Source of the DNA: Acanthacorydalis orientalis
Lineage: Eukaryota > Arthropoda > Insecta > Megaloptera > Corydalidae
Length of the DNA: 64,000 nt
Direction: 5' to 3'
Assembly: GCA_034766995.1 (NCBI GenBank)
Contig: CM068315.1
Span: 40,367,318-40,431,317 of the forward strand
The position numbers were made by a program, and so were the translations under genes. The notes under the pieces were generated by a model. It was not told the DNA's origin and ran no database searches. It saw only the letters and a list, made by a program, of their open reading frames with translations. Every line of letters starts with the position of its first letter. Position 1 is the first letter of the stretch. This document shows, one piece after another, positions 25,480-38,732 of this stretch.

Positions 25480-25625
25480 TAGATGAATTTTTCTCCCACG
25501 TGCCAAGCGACAATCAAAATTAATTAATAATACATTCTTAACAAAAAAAAGTTTTGTTGTTTATAAAGTGAGAGAAAAATTCATTTGTAAAAGTAAATTT
25601 AATCATAGTGCCTGGATTATATCGT
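25480..25625. repeat. F1 fragment
   Basis: Contains ATGAATTTTTCTCCCACGTG and GTGAGAGAAAAATTCATTTG, then AGTAAATTTAATCATAGTGC, so short left and right arm pieces are both present. Confidence 0.45.
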
Positions 25626-26249
25626 CACATATTATTTTTTATATTATGCCTATTCAGAGACGTGTCAGGACCTTTAATTGTCTTCATTCAAATAAAAATA
25701 TTCTGATTTTTTTTTAATAGAATTCATATCTATAGTATTGTAGTAGTTCACACCATCCATTTTTTTAATATAGTTCGGGCCTGTTTTTATTCTATTTGTC
25801 GTTTTTTAACTATAAATCCTCATACAAAAATTATTTGTTGCTTGTGGAGTAAAAAAACATTTTTGGTAGAAATTTTAATATGTATTCTTTTTATTACAAA
25901 CACATCAAAAAATCAAATCCCATGAGAAAATTACACGCAGTATGATGATCATCTTGCTTGACTACAACTAATACAAACAAAAATACTGCACATTTTACAT
26001 TATAATGAAGTAATAAAATAAATAAACTATTTTATATGTTTTGACAAATTCCTAGCTATTACTCGTTTTGTTTGAATGTTCAATTAACATGAAACTTGAA
26101 AACTAATGGCACCAATAAATGTCTTCTAACAAAATAATCGCTCTTATTAGTTCAATGAAATACATATTATGCAGGTATTAAAAATAAACACTAGTAAGTA
26201 ATAAATACTCGAGTTTAAAATATAACTCGAGCAACTATATGAACTCGTT

Positions 26250-26335
26250 ACACATATATGTATATATATGTGTACACATATATGTATGTATACATATATG
26301 TGTACACATACATATACGTTACACATATATGTATG

Positions 26336-26382
<47 letters not shown>
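26250..26382. repeat. Palindromic ACATATATGT minisatellite running into (AT)n
   Basis: The unit CGTTACACATATATGTAT occurs twice (starting near 26246 and 26317), separated by several TGTGTACACATA palindromes, and ends in about 40 bases of AT. Confidence 0.85.
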
Positions 26383-26386
<4 letters not shown>

Positions 26387-26594
26387 TGAAACTAAAAGAG
26401 GATGTCTTTAATGTTCCATGTAATAATTTGTTTGCGGAATCACGTTCTTTACTCAGCAATAAAATTAGCAACTACAAAGTGGATAAACGAGGGTCACATA
26501 TTCAATTTTTTATCAAAGACGGGTTGAACGGCAATTTACGAAGCGCCGATTTATATTTAAGAGTGATCTGTTGAACATAAACACATATTTTTTC

Positions 26595-26599
<5 letters not shown>

Positions 26600-26652
<53 letters not shown>
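26600..26652. repeat. (AT)~26 microsatellite
   Basis: Uninterrupted alternating AT. Confidence 0.95.
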
Positions 26653-26653
<1 letters not shown>

Positions 26654-27450
26654 TTTTTTAGATGCCTTAGATTTTTTATGTAATTTATTACACAATTAAT
26701 GTCAAGATGAAATTTATTAAACTTTTTTCAAAAAGAAGTTGCTTTTTCTTAATAAGTTGCATGTTAAAAACGTTTTCGTCATACATCACTTTCCTTTAGA
26801 TCCAAAATTTTTATGTTTATTCTATTTAAGAAAAGTATGCGATTCGAAACTCGCCTAAAAATATTTTTATTAATATAAAATATTTATTCCTGTTTTCTTT
26901 ATTACATTTATTTTAGTTTCTTACATTTATTCTGCCATTATAAGATTGTTTTTTAAAAACTCTTTACAGAGGTTATCAACTTGCTGTTGTACATTTATTT
27001 CATTTGACAGCTAGAAAAAAATTTTTGGGATGTGTGTATAGATTTTTGAACTATAATATTTTTTTCGTTTCCAGACAGTGGCCACGACAATGTAGAATTT
27101 CTTTAGTTCTAGATAAATGTTTGTCTTTATATTGTTTATTAGATCTTCTACTATAGAATTACTTCTTTCCAAATCAACAATTTCTAATATCGTTTTCATT
27201 TTTTTAAGAACATTTATTATTACTTCATGTTTATTCACAGTTTTTTTTCTTACTCTTCATCTTTTAATCAATCAAATGCTTCGAAATCATGAATTATTCT
27301 TTTATATGAACATCAATCAGCCGACTTATTCAACTTAATATTTTCATCACGTGTCTCATGATGAAAAATTTGCAGCAAAACAAAATTTAAGAATACTTTT
27401 GTTTACTTTTTTGTGTTGAATGTATAATTTAATAAGATTTTTTTTAATTA

Positions 27451-27511
27451 TCTTACTCTCTGTCTCCTCTCTCCCTCTATCTATCTATTTACCTATCTAT
27501 CTATCTATCTA

Positions 27512-27568
<57 letters not shown>
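27451..27568. repeat. (CT)n-(CTAT)n-(AT)n compound microsatellite
   Basis: A CT-rich start, about nine CTAT units, then about 50 bases of AT. Confidence 0.93.
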
Positions 27569-27569
27569 G

Positions 27570-28050
27570 ACTTTTAGAAATTAATTTTCACTCGCCCCAT
27601 AAACCACAATAAATTGCGATCAAAAACGTTCAATAATTATTATTGATTATTGTTGATTTGCATTTAGATGCCGAATCTGCCATCATCAGAACACTCAGAT
27701 ACAGAAACTAAATTGATTTGTATCTTGTGTTATGAAGATAATGGCATCGCCTTCCAAACAAACAAAAAAAATAATCAATTATTGAACATTTTTGATCATA
27801 AATAAATGGTGTCTTATGAGATAAAGGAAAAACGAAAGTTATGTGTCTTGTTATATATCTTTTTTTTTCTTCTACTTCGTCTTTTAACATCTTCAGATGG
27901 ATACTGAAATGTTGGAAGATGAAACCGGTAGTGGAAAAAAAGAATAGTAATCTCAGAGACATGAAACATAATTATAAATCCAGGTACATAGGGACGAAAC
28001 AAATTACAAAAATAAAAAAATAATTTATGAAAATGAATTTAACCGTAGTG
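27570..28050. mobile_element. F1 element with an enlarged right arm
   Basis: Left arm: CACTCGCCCCATAAACCACA, TTCAATAATTATTATTGATT, ATGCCGAATCTGCCATCATC. Right arm: ATGGCATCGCCTTCCAAACA and TCAATTATTGAACATTTTTG, then an unrelated stretch of about 190 bases, then the terminal AAATGAATTTAACCGTAGTG. The interruption suggests an insertion or rearrangement within the arm. It is followed 35 bases later by a mariner. Confidence 0.6.
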
Positions 28051-28085
28051 ATAACAATAAATCACGATTAAATCAGATAGTTCTA

Positions 28086-28589
28086 CCAGGTGTACAAATT
28101 AATTCGGTACCTCCTTTTAGAAAATGAATGTTTATGGAAAAATGAAATACATTCCAATCTTCAGAATATTCCCCATTATTTTGTATAGCTTTTCTTTATT
28201 CATAAGATAACTAACGAATCCCTTGTCGAAAAAAAGATGACTGCTTTGAATTGATGAAGTCATAATGCATTTTCAAACCTCTTCCACTATTTTAACATTT
28301 TTGCATGTTTTATACGTCATAACACTTTACCCCAAAGCTAAACAAATCATTCCCGTGACTTCAGCAGCATTTTTTTCAACTGAAATTCGAAAAGTATACG
28401 ATATCTAATATACTGTTTTTCTGACGCCATCATGTTCACTATTGTTTTGTGAAGTTATGCCATCTGCTTGACCAAGATATATAGGCTTTAAATGTTAAAG
28501 TTGGCACTTCAAAATCCTAAAACGACTAAAAAATATTTTAATTTAAAATAGAGTTATAATTGATTCGATGTATTAATTTTTACACCTAA
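28086..28589 (-). mobile_element. Internally deleted mariner element with TA duplication
   Basis: Terminal inverted repeats are CCAGGTGTACAAATTAATT at the left and the complement of TATTAATTTTTACACCTAA at the right, each flanked by TA (28084-28085 and 28590-28591), as in Tc1/mariner insertions. The 504-base length against about 1.3 kb for a full element shows that most of the transposase is gone. The surviving piece is read on the minus strand (see the pseudogene inside). It cannot move by itself. Confidence 0.72.
28140..28430 (-). pseudogene. Mariner transposase remnant: N-terminal piece joined to a tail piece
   Basis: The ATG at 28430-28428 begins MASEKQYIRYRILFEFQLKK, continuing NAAEV, which is the start of mariner transposases (first helix-turn-helix). 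A stop follows, then a TYKTCKN piece matching the family's STCKxWF. After that the reading is decayed and the DDD catalytic core is absent, with sequence near the 3' terminal repeat resembling only the extreme end of the gene. Dead by deletion and stops. Confidence 0.68.
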
Positions 28590-29370
28590 TATATGCAGAC
28601 TGTCAGAAAATTCTTCGTTTGTATATTTGTAAACGTTAGTTTAACAAGCACCTTACCCTTGTATGAAAACTGTTGAGAGGAACTATGGATTATCAAAAAA
28701 AACTTATAAGGTATTTAGCTTCAATTGCCTTTTGTTTCAATTAAACGATTTAATACTAGTTACCATACTTCAAAAAGACATGATAAAAAAATTCTGAATT
28801 GAATTATAAAGTTAAATGTATATTTTTAAAGAGTTATATTATCCAAGTATTTTCAGTAAAAGTAAAATTATCTCTTAAATTTTTCCATGATAATGAATAT
28901 TCTGTATGCATACAGTTTTTTCTGAGTTTAATCCTCTCCTAAAAAAAGCATATAAATTATAAAAAGAAAATAATCTAATTTACCTTATATAAAAATCTAA
29001 TACAAATTGTCGTTATAAAATTTTCGTCTGTCTCCGTCATGTCATTTCAGTTTGTGTTGGAATATGGTTGGATATAATAAATTAAAAAAAAAATTGTTAT
29101 AATAATAATTAAGAATCTAGAAAATATTTGAATTTCGGATTAATTTAGAATTATTTTCAGGTAAAAGTAGTAATACTTTAAATACTTTCAAATTTTGACA
29201 AGAAATAATAAAGTCTTAAATTTAATAAAATACTTAAAAAACGGAAAGTATATTTAAAACTTAACCGAAGGCATTTTAACTCACACAGAAGAATATTTTT
29301 TATAGAAATTCTATTTTTTCTTACGTTTTAATAATCTCAACTTGTCACAATATTTTTTTAGAACTGAAGC

Positions 29371-29690
29371 TTAATTCACTTTCTGAATTCACAAGATGAA
29401 TTTTTCTATTACCCAACAAATCACAAAATTTTTCTTATCAGAAACGTTCAACAATTAACAATTGTTTATCATTGATTATGCGCATTTCGATGCTGATACA
29501 ATCATCCTTAGAGTGTTAAGATATAAAAAGATCCTTTATGGATCTTAGAAATTTTTCTATACATTATTACTCGGAAGATAATAGCATCGCCTTCGAAATC
29601 GGTATTGGCAACAATCAAAAATAATGATTAATCTGATTTTTTTGTGATTTACGGGTGAGTAAAAAATTTATTTGTAAAAGTCACTTAACA
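29371..29690. mobile_element. F1 element, full copy
   Basis: Left arm: TTAATTCACTTTCTGAATTC, CTATTACCCAACAAATCACA, TTATGCGCATTTCGATGCTG. Right arm: AGCATCGCCTTCGAAATCGG and CAACAATCAAAAATAATGAT, ending TTATTTGTAAAAGTCACTTA. About 320 bases. The centre has a GATCCTTTATGGATC hairpin. Confidence 0.65.
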
Positions 29691-29699
29691 TTATTTTTA

Positions 29700-32090
29700 A
29701 TTTCGATATTTCTACTATACTAAAATATCACCAATAAGTCATATTAAATTTTTAATATATTTTTAAAATTTTTCGATAATTTTTCTAAACTATTTAACAA
29801 TTTTAAAACTATTAATAATCAGCACAATTAATAGCTCAGTACTAGTCAATTCAATTTTATTGAATTAATCTGAGGTATATTTCTCTTAAACAGATGTCGA
29901 AAATAAAGTTTACAATTTATATATTACCTTTTATATAAGTTTGCAATTTATATAAGAAATCTTGCTTCAAATCTGATTTAGCGTTACTTACAAAAATCTG
30001 TTTGCTTTTTAATTATGACGGGTATGAACTTTTAAACTTGTAACCGCTCAATAAAAAATAAATTAAGAACGTCAAATATTCTATTTAACGATCTACTTTT
30101 ATTCAATTCATTTCAACCTAATCAATTTATTTTCGTCCTCTTTTTTTGATATCATTAGTTAAAAATATCCTTTTGTAGCTGTGAAACCCGAGTTACAGAT
30201 CTGCTAATTTAGATTCTTATCTAAAACATTCGCTACTTAATACTAAAAGTGAAGTTATTGTTATTGAACTATACTAAGTTTTATTCATTTTTCCCTATGT
30301 AGAAATAAAAATGTTATACTATATAAGTTTGTTTTATTTTATCAATTAAGATAAGTATCTTATTAAGTCTTCATTTTGTTTACATTCTATTCAGATTTTA
30401 ATATTGAATGATATGAGTATAATTGAAGGTAATATCATGAGAAGATGCTAAAATAAAAAATATATTATTAAAAATTTACAAACAAAGGACTCGAAAAAAG
30501 TATATTTTATAAAATAAAAACGAAAAACTTAATATGTACTCAATAAGAAGTGAACAGAGATTTAATATAGTTATAATATATTTAAATTTATTTTACTAAT
30601 TGCTCATTTCTTGTAAAATGCTCCAATGTATTCTTCCTTAGTAAAATAAATCATCGTTGTTTTATATCTGATCTTATTTTTTTCTCGTAAAACATACATC
30701 TTCAACCACTAATTTTTATAAAGTCGAAATTTCATGTATTTCATGATAAGTATAATTTACTGACTTAAAAATATCCATTAAACTTTTCATGAGTTTTTTT
30801 AATTCGAATTTTTAATCGCTGCAATCTTTTTTTATGAAATCGGCTATTTTCTTGCTAATATATAAAAACTGTTTTTATAATATTCTAAAAATATAAATTT
30901 CTGCAACAAAACATAATACTATCAGAATTTTAAAAAAAAGGAATTATGTTGTTTACATTAACGGTTATATTAGTCAATAAAAAGCAGTTATATAAAACTT
31001 CGTTCCAACTCTACCACAATTATCATTATTATTATAAATTTTCGATATTATTACCATATTATAAAATCTTACATATTTAGAATAGATAAAACTTTGTATA
31101 GTATTTTTAATATTCTCATTTTTTTTTAATTTTTCTTTTTAAAAATCTATAAAAAACTATTTACTTTCTTAGTTATATCATAAAAAAAATAAACGTGTCT
31201 GCAAATAAAGATTAGAAAGAAAAACGTAGAAATAAAAGATGTTTAAATAAAAATTCATATATTCAACACTAACACAAAAATGTGTCTGTTATGAAATTTA
31301 AGATGATAGATGCATTTTTTTTAAATTATTTTATATTTAATATTAATTAAATAAAGCAAATATCTTGAAAATAAACAAAAAAAATCTAGCGTAAAGATTA
31401 AAAATCTAAAAAACATTAAATGTTTGGTACTGTACTTGATTGAATTCAATTGTGAAAGAAAAGCTAAAAAACATTACGAATTTAGAATAATTCCGTGCGA
31501 TTTTCATACAAACCGATTAAAAGCAATCTTTTTTATGGAAGAAATTGTGTACTGTAAAATATTCACAGGCTGATGAATTTAATAAAATTTAATCAAACCA
31601 TTTATTCTATGAGCATGCAATTCCTTCTCTAACAGAATTATTTTCGTGTTCAATAAATATTGGAATATATTTTACAGCCCTCCTTCCACTTTAGGCTACA
31701 CATTACCTATAGTTTATATAGGGTGAAATTATGAAATTGAAAAATTATGAAATTGAATTTATGCTTCCACATGGAAGTATTAAAAGGGAGCGCAGGAGTT
31801 AAGGAGTCATATTATTTTGTACTCAGTATTTTAGTTCAATTCAATATTAAAATACAATTTAATCAAAATACTAAATTAGGGATGACATCTTCTTTTGAAT
31901 TTTTGCGTTTTTTTTAATACTTTCGTGTGAAAGCCTAAGATGAATCATCCTAAATAAACAAAAATAAAAATTGATTTAAATATCTTATAAAAACTTATTA
32001 GCTTAAAAACGCTAAGTACAGTTTAATAAATGTATTTAAAACTTAACTGGAAATAAGTCACAATTAACATGTCAACTTCAGTTTACTGTA
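29700..32090. other. Intronic AT-rich stretch without recognisable elements
   Basis: Low-complexity AT-rich DNA. The only structure seen is near 31660-31800: a less AT-rich patch with a 16-base tandem repeat (AAATTATGAAATTGAA, twice) and a CTTCCACATGGAAG palindrome. Its origin is unknown. Confidence 0.45.
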
Positions 32091-32103
32091 AAATTAGAAG
32101 AAA

Positions 32104-32105
<2 letters not shown>

Positions 32106-32169
<64 letters not shown>
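32106..32169. repeat. (AT)~32 microsatellite
   Basis: Uninterrupted alternating AT. Confidence 0.95.
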
Positions 32170-32170
<1 letters not shown>

Positions 32171-32648
32171 GTGCAAGCTTTATACAATGTGAATAAATTT
32201 CAAATAACATAACATTTCCTACAGTAATTTGTAATACAAACTTATTGTGAGATTTAATAGGATACAAATTTATTACACACACACACATATATTTATATTT
32301 ATATATATATATATATATGAAGTATGTATATTTTTCCTTGCGAAACATTATTACGCATACGCTCGATCGTGTAAAATACATTAGCAATGAAAATAAAGAT
32401 AAATTATTTCCTAATTCCATTTGTCAATGTAGTGTTTTATGCCAGCAGGTGTGAATTAAAAATGTTATAAATAAACACGTACATTGGAACGCACCATGTT
32501 ATAACGCTTTTTTACGTAATTAATGTGCCTCTAATGTCGTTTAACTCTTATATATTGTTAATGTAATTCAATCTTTTACTTACTAAAAGGTCTTAAGCCA
32601 ATGAATTATATTTGTGTTGAAAATATATGCATATACACTCATATATGT

Positions 32649-32793
<145 letters not shown>

Positions 32794-33627
32794 CTGGAAG
32801 GAAAGATAGATTGTTACATTTACTAAAAGTTAGATGAACGAAAAAATCTGTTTCCGTTTCATTTTGGTTCTTCGTCTTTTTTTAGTGTATCTGAATCTCG
32901 ATCCAGTATGATTTTGATAATAACTGTGTATATTATTTAAAATCATATTTGAACTGTGTACATATTTTACCTCTGCTTGTACTGATTGCAAATTATTTTC
33001 TTTTATTTGTAATTTAATTTCATACATTTTTTTTCTATGACAGCCGACCTCTCAAATCCAAGATGTAGGTTTTTTTATATATTCCTGTTTTTTTATTAAA
33101 ATGTATCGTGTATAACAATTAATCTGTTTCTTTTTATAATTAATAAACTATTCACATATAAAATTCGAATTAATTGTTACAATTATTATCGCCGTAAGAA
33201 TTTCTATTAATAATCTGATTTTTTTATAACCTTAATGTTGTTTATATTGATAACAGTCTTTAATCGTTTAATATACGTAAAAAAGCAATAAAGCAATTTC
33301 CACATTTTTTTTAATTTATCAGTGATAATAAATTCTTTTTTAGAAATCTAAAGCACTTTTTATCAATTTCAATTTTTGATTCTGTTCATTTGTGTGTCAT
33401 CTTTGTAAAATTTATTAAATCAAAACTTGTATAAAATTTCTGATCAGTCATCATTTCTTTTAAATATTTTTTAATAAATTTAATACATCCAATAATATTA
33501 ACGCATACGATAACTTTTCGAAGTAATCCCCATTCAAACAAATTACTTTTCTCTAAAGATTATAATTCCAATCATTCTCAGTCTATGAATATTTTTTTAC
33601 AAATAATTTTTTCTCAATAATTTTTAA

Positions 33628-34268
33628 TTTCACAATAATTTTTTTACAAACAATCTTTCAAATGATATTTTTTGTGATTAAATATACTGTGTTAGCCCGA
33701 TTATAAGACGAGACTCAGTTTTTTTTCCAAATAAATCAAAAAGGCATTTTTTCGACCCCGGTTATAAGCCGATACTCAGTTTTCCTCAAAGAAAATAATA
33801 AAAAAATGTTGATTTAGGTTTTAATAGAAAGTAATATTTACAGAAATTATACAAATACATAATAAATGCCTACAGTGGCGTGCTGACCTAAATTTCTGAA
33901 GGTGCGAATATAAAACGACCCTTGTTTTTTATGAAAATCTGTGGAAAAAACCTCATCTTGTATTCGGACTAATACGGTATTCAATAGTTGATTACTGATC
34001 ATTTTTGATTGTTGCTTGTGCACATTTCAATGCCGATTCCATCATCTTCAGATTGACAAGATATAGAAACATCTGTACCTTGATAACACAGTTTTTTTCT
34101 GTACCATTATTAATATATTGAGAATGATGGAATTTCCATGTAAATAAGCATAAATAACAATCAAAAATGGTCAGTAGTCAATTATTGAATATTTTTGATT
34201 ATTAAAAATATTTATATTTAGGGGATGAGCGAGCAATTCATTATTAAAAGTGAATTTAACTATAATGC
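33628..34268. mobile_element. F1 element split by a nested MITE
   Basis: Left arm outer part at 33628-33684 (TTCACAATAATTTTTTTACA, then TTTTTTGTGATTAAATA). The same arm resumes at 33980 (TTCAATAGTTGATTACTGAT, ATTTTTGATTGTTGCTTGTG, ATGCCGATTCCATCATCTTC). Right arm at about 34110-34268 (GAATGATGGAATTTCCATGT, TAAATAACAATCAAAAATGG, ending AAGTGAATTTAACTATAATG). Removing the nested element and one TA restores the F1 consensus across the junction. Confidence 0.65.
33687..33977. mobile_element. pogo-type MITE (Tc1/mariner superfamily) nested in F1
   Basis: A 291-base element with terminal inverted repeats of about 26 bases: CTGTGTTAGCCCGATTATAA at the left and the complement of TTGTATTCGGACTAATACGG at the right, flanked by TA on both sides (33685-33686 and 33978-33979). 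Inside the left half, the ATTATAAGACGAGACTCAG motif is repeated once about 60 bases later (GTTATAAGCCGATACTCAG). A CAGTGGCGTG segment near 33874 resembles the end of yet another repeat. No coding capacity. The pogo assignment rests on terminal wording and TA preference. Confidence 0.7.
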
Positions 34269-35463
34269 CAAAACTATATTGTAGTCTAATGTACTATTTA
34301 TACAAAAAAAAACTACTTTTTATACCCAATATTCTCAATCGATATCACAACTCGGGCCCTAATGACTTTAAATGCCTACGCATTCCCAAATCCCAAATAT
34401 ATATTATCCCAAAAATATTAAAAAAGTGTAGAAAAAAGTATTAATGGATTTTTATTAAATATAAACTTAATTTTACAAATATCTTTTAAATAATTTTGAT
34501 TATTTTTTGAGACACTCTCGATCGAGTGATCGAAAAAAAAGTTATTCGAAGTTATGCACTACAATAATTTATTGTCTCTATAACAAAAAATGTTCTTTAT
34601 TTTCATATTATAAAAGTCGACACCGTAAAAGTATATATTAATATGCGACAATTAAAACAGTGGCAAAAGTATCTACCATCTTTATCTTTTCCTGTATTTA
34701 TCTGAGATCAGAAACAGAAATCGTTTAATAATGTGTACGAATTTCTAATATTTACCATCAACAAATACGAAAATCTACAACTACATATATTCCAACTCTT
34801 TTTTTATTAATTTCCACTTCCTTCAATTGACACCATTGAGGGCAGAGGAAGAATTTTTAGAAAATAGAACGATTAAATGTTTTATCTCAGCTATCAATCT
34901 CTACTTTGATTGTATTAAGTTCCATGGAAAAATATTATCTATATTTTTTTTATACTTCCTGCCTCTGCCTTCTACTTTGTTTCTGTTAAAAAAATCTGTA
35001 TAAGTAATTTTGTAAATCAATTAACATTTTATTAGATAAATAACATTATGTTGATTTTACGAGTTTTCTATATTTCTGTACCTATATTTTCATAGTTACG
35101 GTCAAGTAGATGAACCTTATATAAAAATCAACAATGCATTTATTGTAATTATTGTATGAAATTCGTGCTCTATGCATGTGTGTGTGTATATGTGCATCGA
35201 ACGTACTGTATAAAATTGTACGTCGGATTAAATGAGAGTAGTTATTCCGTAATGAGGTCTGTATAAGGTAAAATATTGTAAGTAATTGTGATCGTACGTG
35301 ATCGAGTGGCCTTTGACAGAAGCGGTAATGGCGTCTCGTCTTCTCTAGTTTTGTTCGAACTTTGATTGACAACTAAACCTGCTTTCAATGGAAAAACAAT
35401 GATATGTCCAATCGTACGTGTAAAAATTGTCTGTTGTAAGGGAAAACATTATAAATATACATA

Positions 35464-35465
<2 letters not shown>

Positions 35466-35509
<44 letters not shown>

Positions 35510-35552
35510 AGAAATAATGATTGTTCTTCCAGATAACATCTACTCAATTTAA

Positions 35553-35595
<43 letters not shown>
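35466..35595. repeat. Two (AT)n microsatellites
   Basis: (AT)~21 at 35466-35508 and (AT)~20 at 35555-35595, separated by unique sequence. Confidence 0.93.
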
Positions 35596-35596
<1 letters not shown>

Positions 35597-35861
35597 TTTT
35601 ATAATATCAAGCTTGTATATATCGCACAAATTTGTATCTGGACTTTATAATTTGTTCAGGTTATAGAATACATAATGTAAAAAAAATAATCTATTCAACT
35701 ATAGGGCACAAGTTTTCGAATCTTTACTTTACTACTTGTAAAAATCATGATACCGAGTACATACAGAGAAAAACTAATCATCCTTTTAAATATATTTTTA
35801 ACCTCTTTAATCCATCTAAAGTATTAAAATAACTGGGACACATTAATGTCACAATCTTTTA

Positions 35862-36264
35862 CCACTGTCGTTAAATTCACTTCCGTAAATTAATTTTTCA
35901 CATACCTCTCTAACGACAATATTTTCTGATCATATATATTCAATAATTAAATACTGATTATTTTTGATTGTTAATTATGTGTTGATTTAAAAGTGTTAAT
36001 GAATAGAAAAATCTTTTTCTGTACCTTAGATTAGATTTTTTTGTATTTTGCCTAAATCAATAAAAGTTACGTTGAAGTTCTCAATTATTTCCAAGAAGGA
36101 GTTTACCGATGTCTTATCTCTTTAAGCATGCTGATATCTCCATAGAAATGCTCATAATCAAAAGGGACAATTATTAATAATAAATTATTTGAACATCTTT
36201 AATCAGAAAAAAAATGCGTGGTTTATGGATTGAGTAAATAATTCATGTGTGAAAACAAGTTAAT
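35862..36264. mobile_element. F1 element, full copy
   Basis: Left arm from CACTGTCGTTAAATTCACTT through TTTTCTGATCATATATATTC and ATTTTTGATTGTTAATTATG. Right arm through CCATAGAAATGCTCATAATC, CTTTAATCAGAAAAAAAATG, GTTTATGGATTGAGTAAATA and ATTCATGTGTGAAAAC. About 400 bases. Confidence 0.6.
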
Positions 36265-36665
36265 AAAAGAACAATATACATCTCTTGTAGACTACATTTT
36301 ACTTTTATGATCACAGTTCAAAAATTAAAATAAAAAAAATTATGGAGAAATAGAGATATATATTTTTTACAATAGATTGGAATAAATTACAATTCTTCAT
36401 CCTAGAATCATCCCTTTCCTCTATACTCGTCTTTGTCTTAAGGCTGAAATTGTAAATTTTCACTGGCGACAATTTTATTCGAATTAAATACCTTATTGCT
36501 TATCTTTAAAATGCGTATTGTTTTGACGGACGCTAATGACCTCAGCTGTCGAAGCGCCTTAAAACACCAATAACCAATCAACCATATTGTTTTGAATATT
36601 GTCAAATATTAATAATATAATTTAATTTATTTTAGTAATTTCATCTTTCTATCAATCATTGATAA

Positions 36666-36668
<3 letters not shown>

Positions 36669-36721
<53 letters not shown>
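36669..36721. repeat. (TA)~26 microsatellite
   Basis: Uninterrupted alternating TA. Confidence 0.95.
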
Positions 36722-36722
<1 letters not shown>

Positions 36723-37770
36723 CTAACTGAAATTAAGAATTAAAGAGTTCAATAGTTGATACATGACACTGAATGTGAGTACAGTGTCCAATAACAACCT
36801 ATGTTTAATTTAAATTTATTGTTACTAAGTGAATTTGGACAGAATTTTAATCATTTTTGAAGCAAGACACTTATTTTATACTCTTTATAATCACTTTAAT
36901 ATACTATTTTTAAGTATAACAATTTTAAATTTGAAATCAAACTCTTAATGTTTTAACCATATCTTGTGTTATCAACTATTCAGAGAGAATTATTTCTACA
37001 ATGAATCTCTACTTATAAAACGTATATTGATAACTGTTAAATCGTCCTGATAACATTTCGAAATCAACAATCAAGAAAGGTAAATATGAGGTCATATTTA
37101 TGTTGGTATAAATAATAGTAAGAAAAATTAAAAAAGTAAATCACATTACTAAAGGTTAAAGTATTAAATCATTGTTTTATGAATACTGACATGAACCACA
37201 GTTGATACTCTAGAAAATTATAGAATTCAAAAATGTACGTTGAATTAATTACTATTTATTTGAATATTTTTAAGAACTATCTAATATTTTATAGGACATA
37301 TTATTTATTTTTCCAAAAAGTACTAATCTTTATCATATATCTAAATTCTGTCACAACACACCTTTTATAATTGTAGATATTATATCATAATTATTTTCTT
37401 GATAAAAATATGATTCTTATTATAGACATACTGATTTTGTATTGTGTTTAATTTGTATATTACATACTAGTACATGTAAAAAATAAATATGCAATTTTAA
37501 AACTTGAAATCAATGGTCTGGAAATCTGCTTTCAGGTTATTAGTCTACATGTTCGACTCTTATTTTAACCGAATAAGCAGACCAGTCCTGTAATAAATCT
37601 TGATGAGACTAAACTGTAAGTTCAATTTCGGTTAAAAGGTGCAACACGTATATACGGGATTACCATCTAAGGGGTTAAATAATTATAACTGTTGTCAAAT
37701 ATGAATAATTATTTAGTATCATAATTAGATTTTGTCAATAATTCCATCTTTCCATCAATCGTTGTTAATG

Positions 37771-37787
37771 ATATATATACATATGTA

Positions 37788-37820
<33 letters not shown>
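37771..37820. repeat. (AT)n-(TG)n-(AT)n microsatellite
   Basis: A short AT run, ATGTATGTGTGTG, then AT. Confidence 0.92.
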
Positions 37821-37821
<1 letters not shown>

Positions 37822-38641
37822 GTATCACGTGTGTATGTAGATAAACATACAATTCCTTTCTCTGAGATAATATGTAATAAATTGTATGCAAATCAATCTT
37901 CTTCATTTATGTCATGCTTTGTGTATCCAATTAATTATAAGATGGTTGAGTGACATATCGAATTGCAAATTGATGGAATATAATTATACACACTGCATAT
38001 TCCAATATACGTTCCGAAATTGAATTTGTTTGCCGTATCTCATTACAACCAGCCATATGCACTGGACGTGAAGTGTACAATAAAAATGATTCGTTTCATA
38101 TATCATCATCATTATAATCGCTAGATGCACAAGAGACCACTGTAAGAAGATTGTGTTGATCTCGTGTGTATAATCAGCACGGGGCGTCGTTACGATCTTC
38201 ACGGTTCGACCTGTGTGTACGGTACATGTCGACGGTGAAGATAATGTTGTTCCATATCCACGTCAATGTACATTGTTGATTGTTGATTCTGAAACGTTAT
38301 CAGAACGATTTAATAATCATTAATTAATATAACTTTAATTTGTGAGATTTCGTTTTAAAATAGAAACAGTTCTCTCTTAATAATTGATCATACAAGATGT
38401 GGTTACAGAATTAAGAATTACGATTTGTTTCACTTAAAAATACGACTGATACTAAAATTATTGTAAATCTTATAGAATAAGTGTTTTGTTCCAAAAATGA
38501 TTAATTGTCCATTAACATTCACTTAATAATAGTGGTCTTATATCACACACAGGTTTTATTGGGTATTGTACTCAAATTCGACGTCATGTCCGGACTATTA
38601 GATCTGTAATTCTTAATTTTCGTTTTAGTTTTATTTCATTG

Positions 38642-38642
<1 letters not shown>

Positions 38643-38732
<90 letters not shown>
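38643..38732. repeat. (TA)n-(TG)10-(TA)n microsatellite
   Basis: About 55 bases of TA, a pure TG run, then TA. Confidence 0.95.

Noticed and set aside
27451..27540. Regular CTAT units considered as a CRISPR-like or minisatellite array
   Set aside because: It is a plain tetranucleotide microsatellite with no spacers; the window is eukaryotic.
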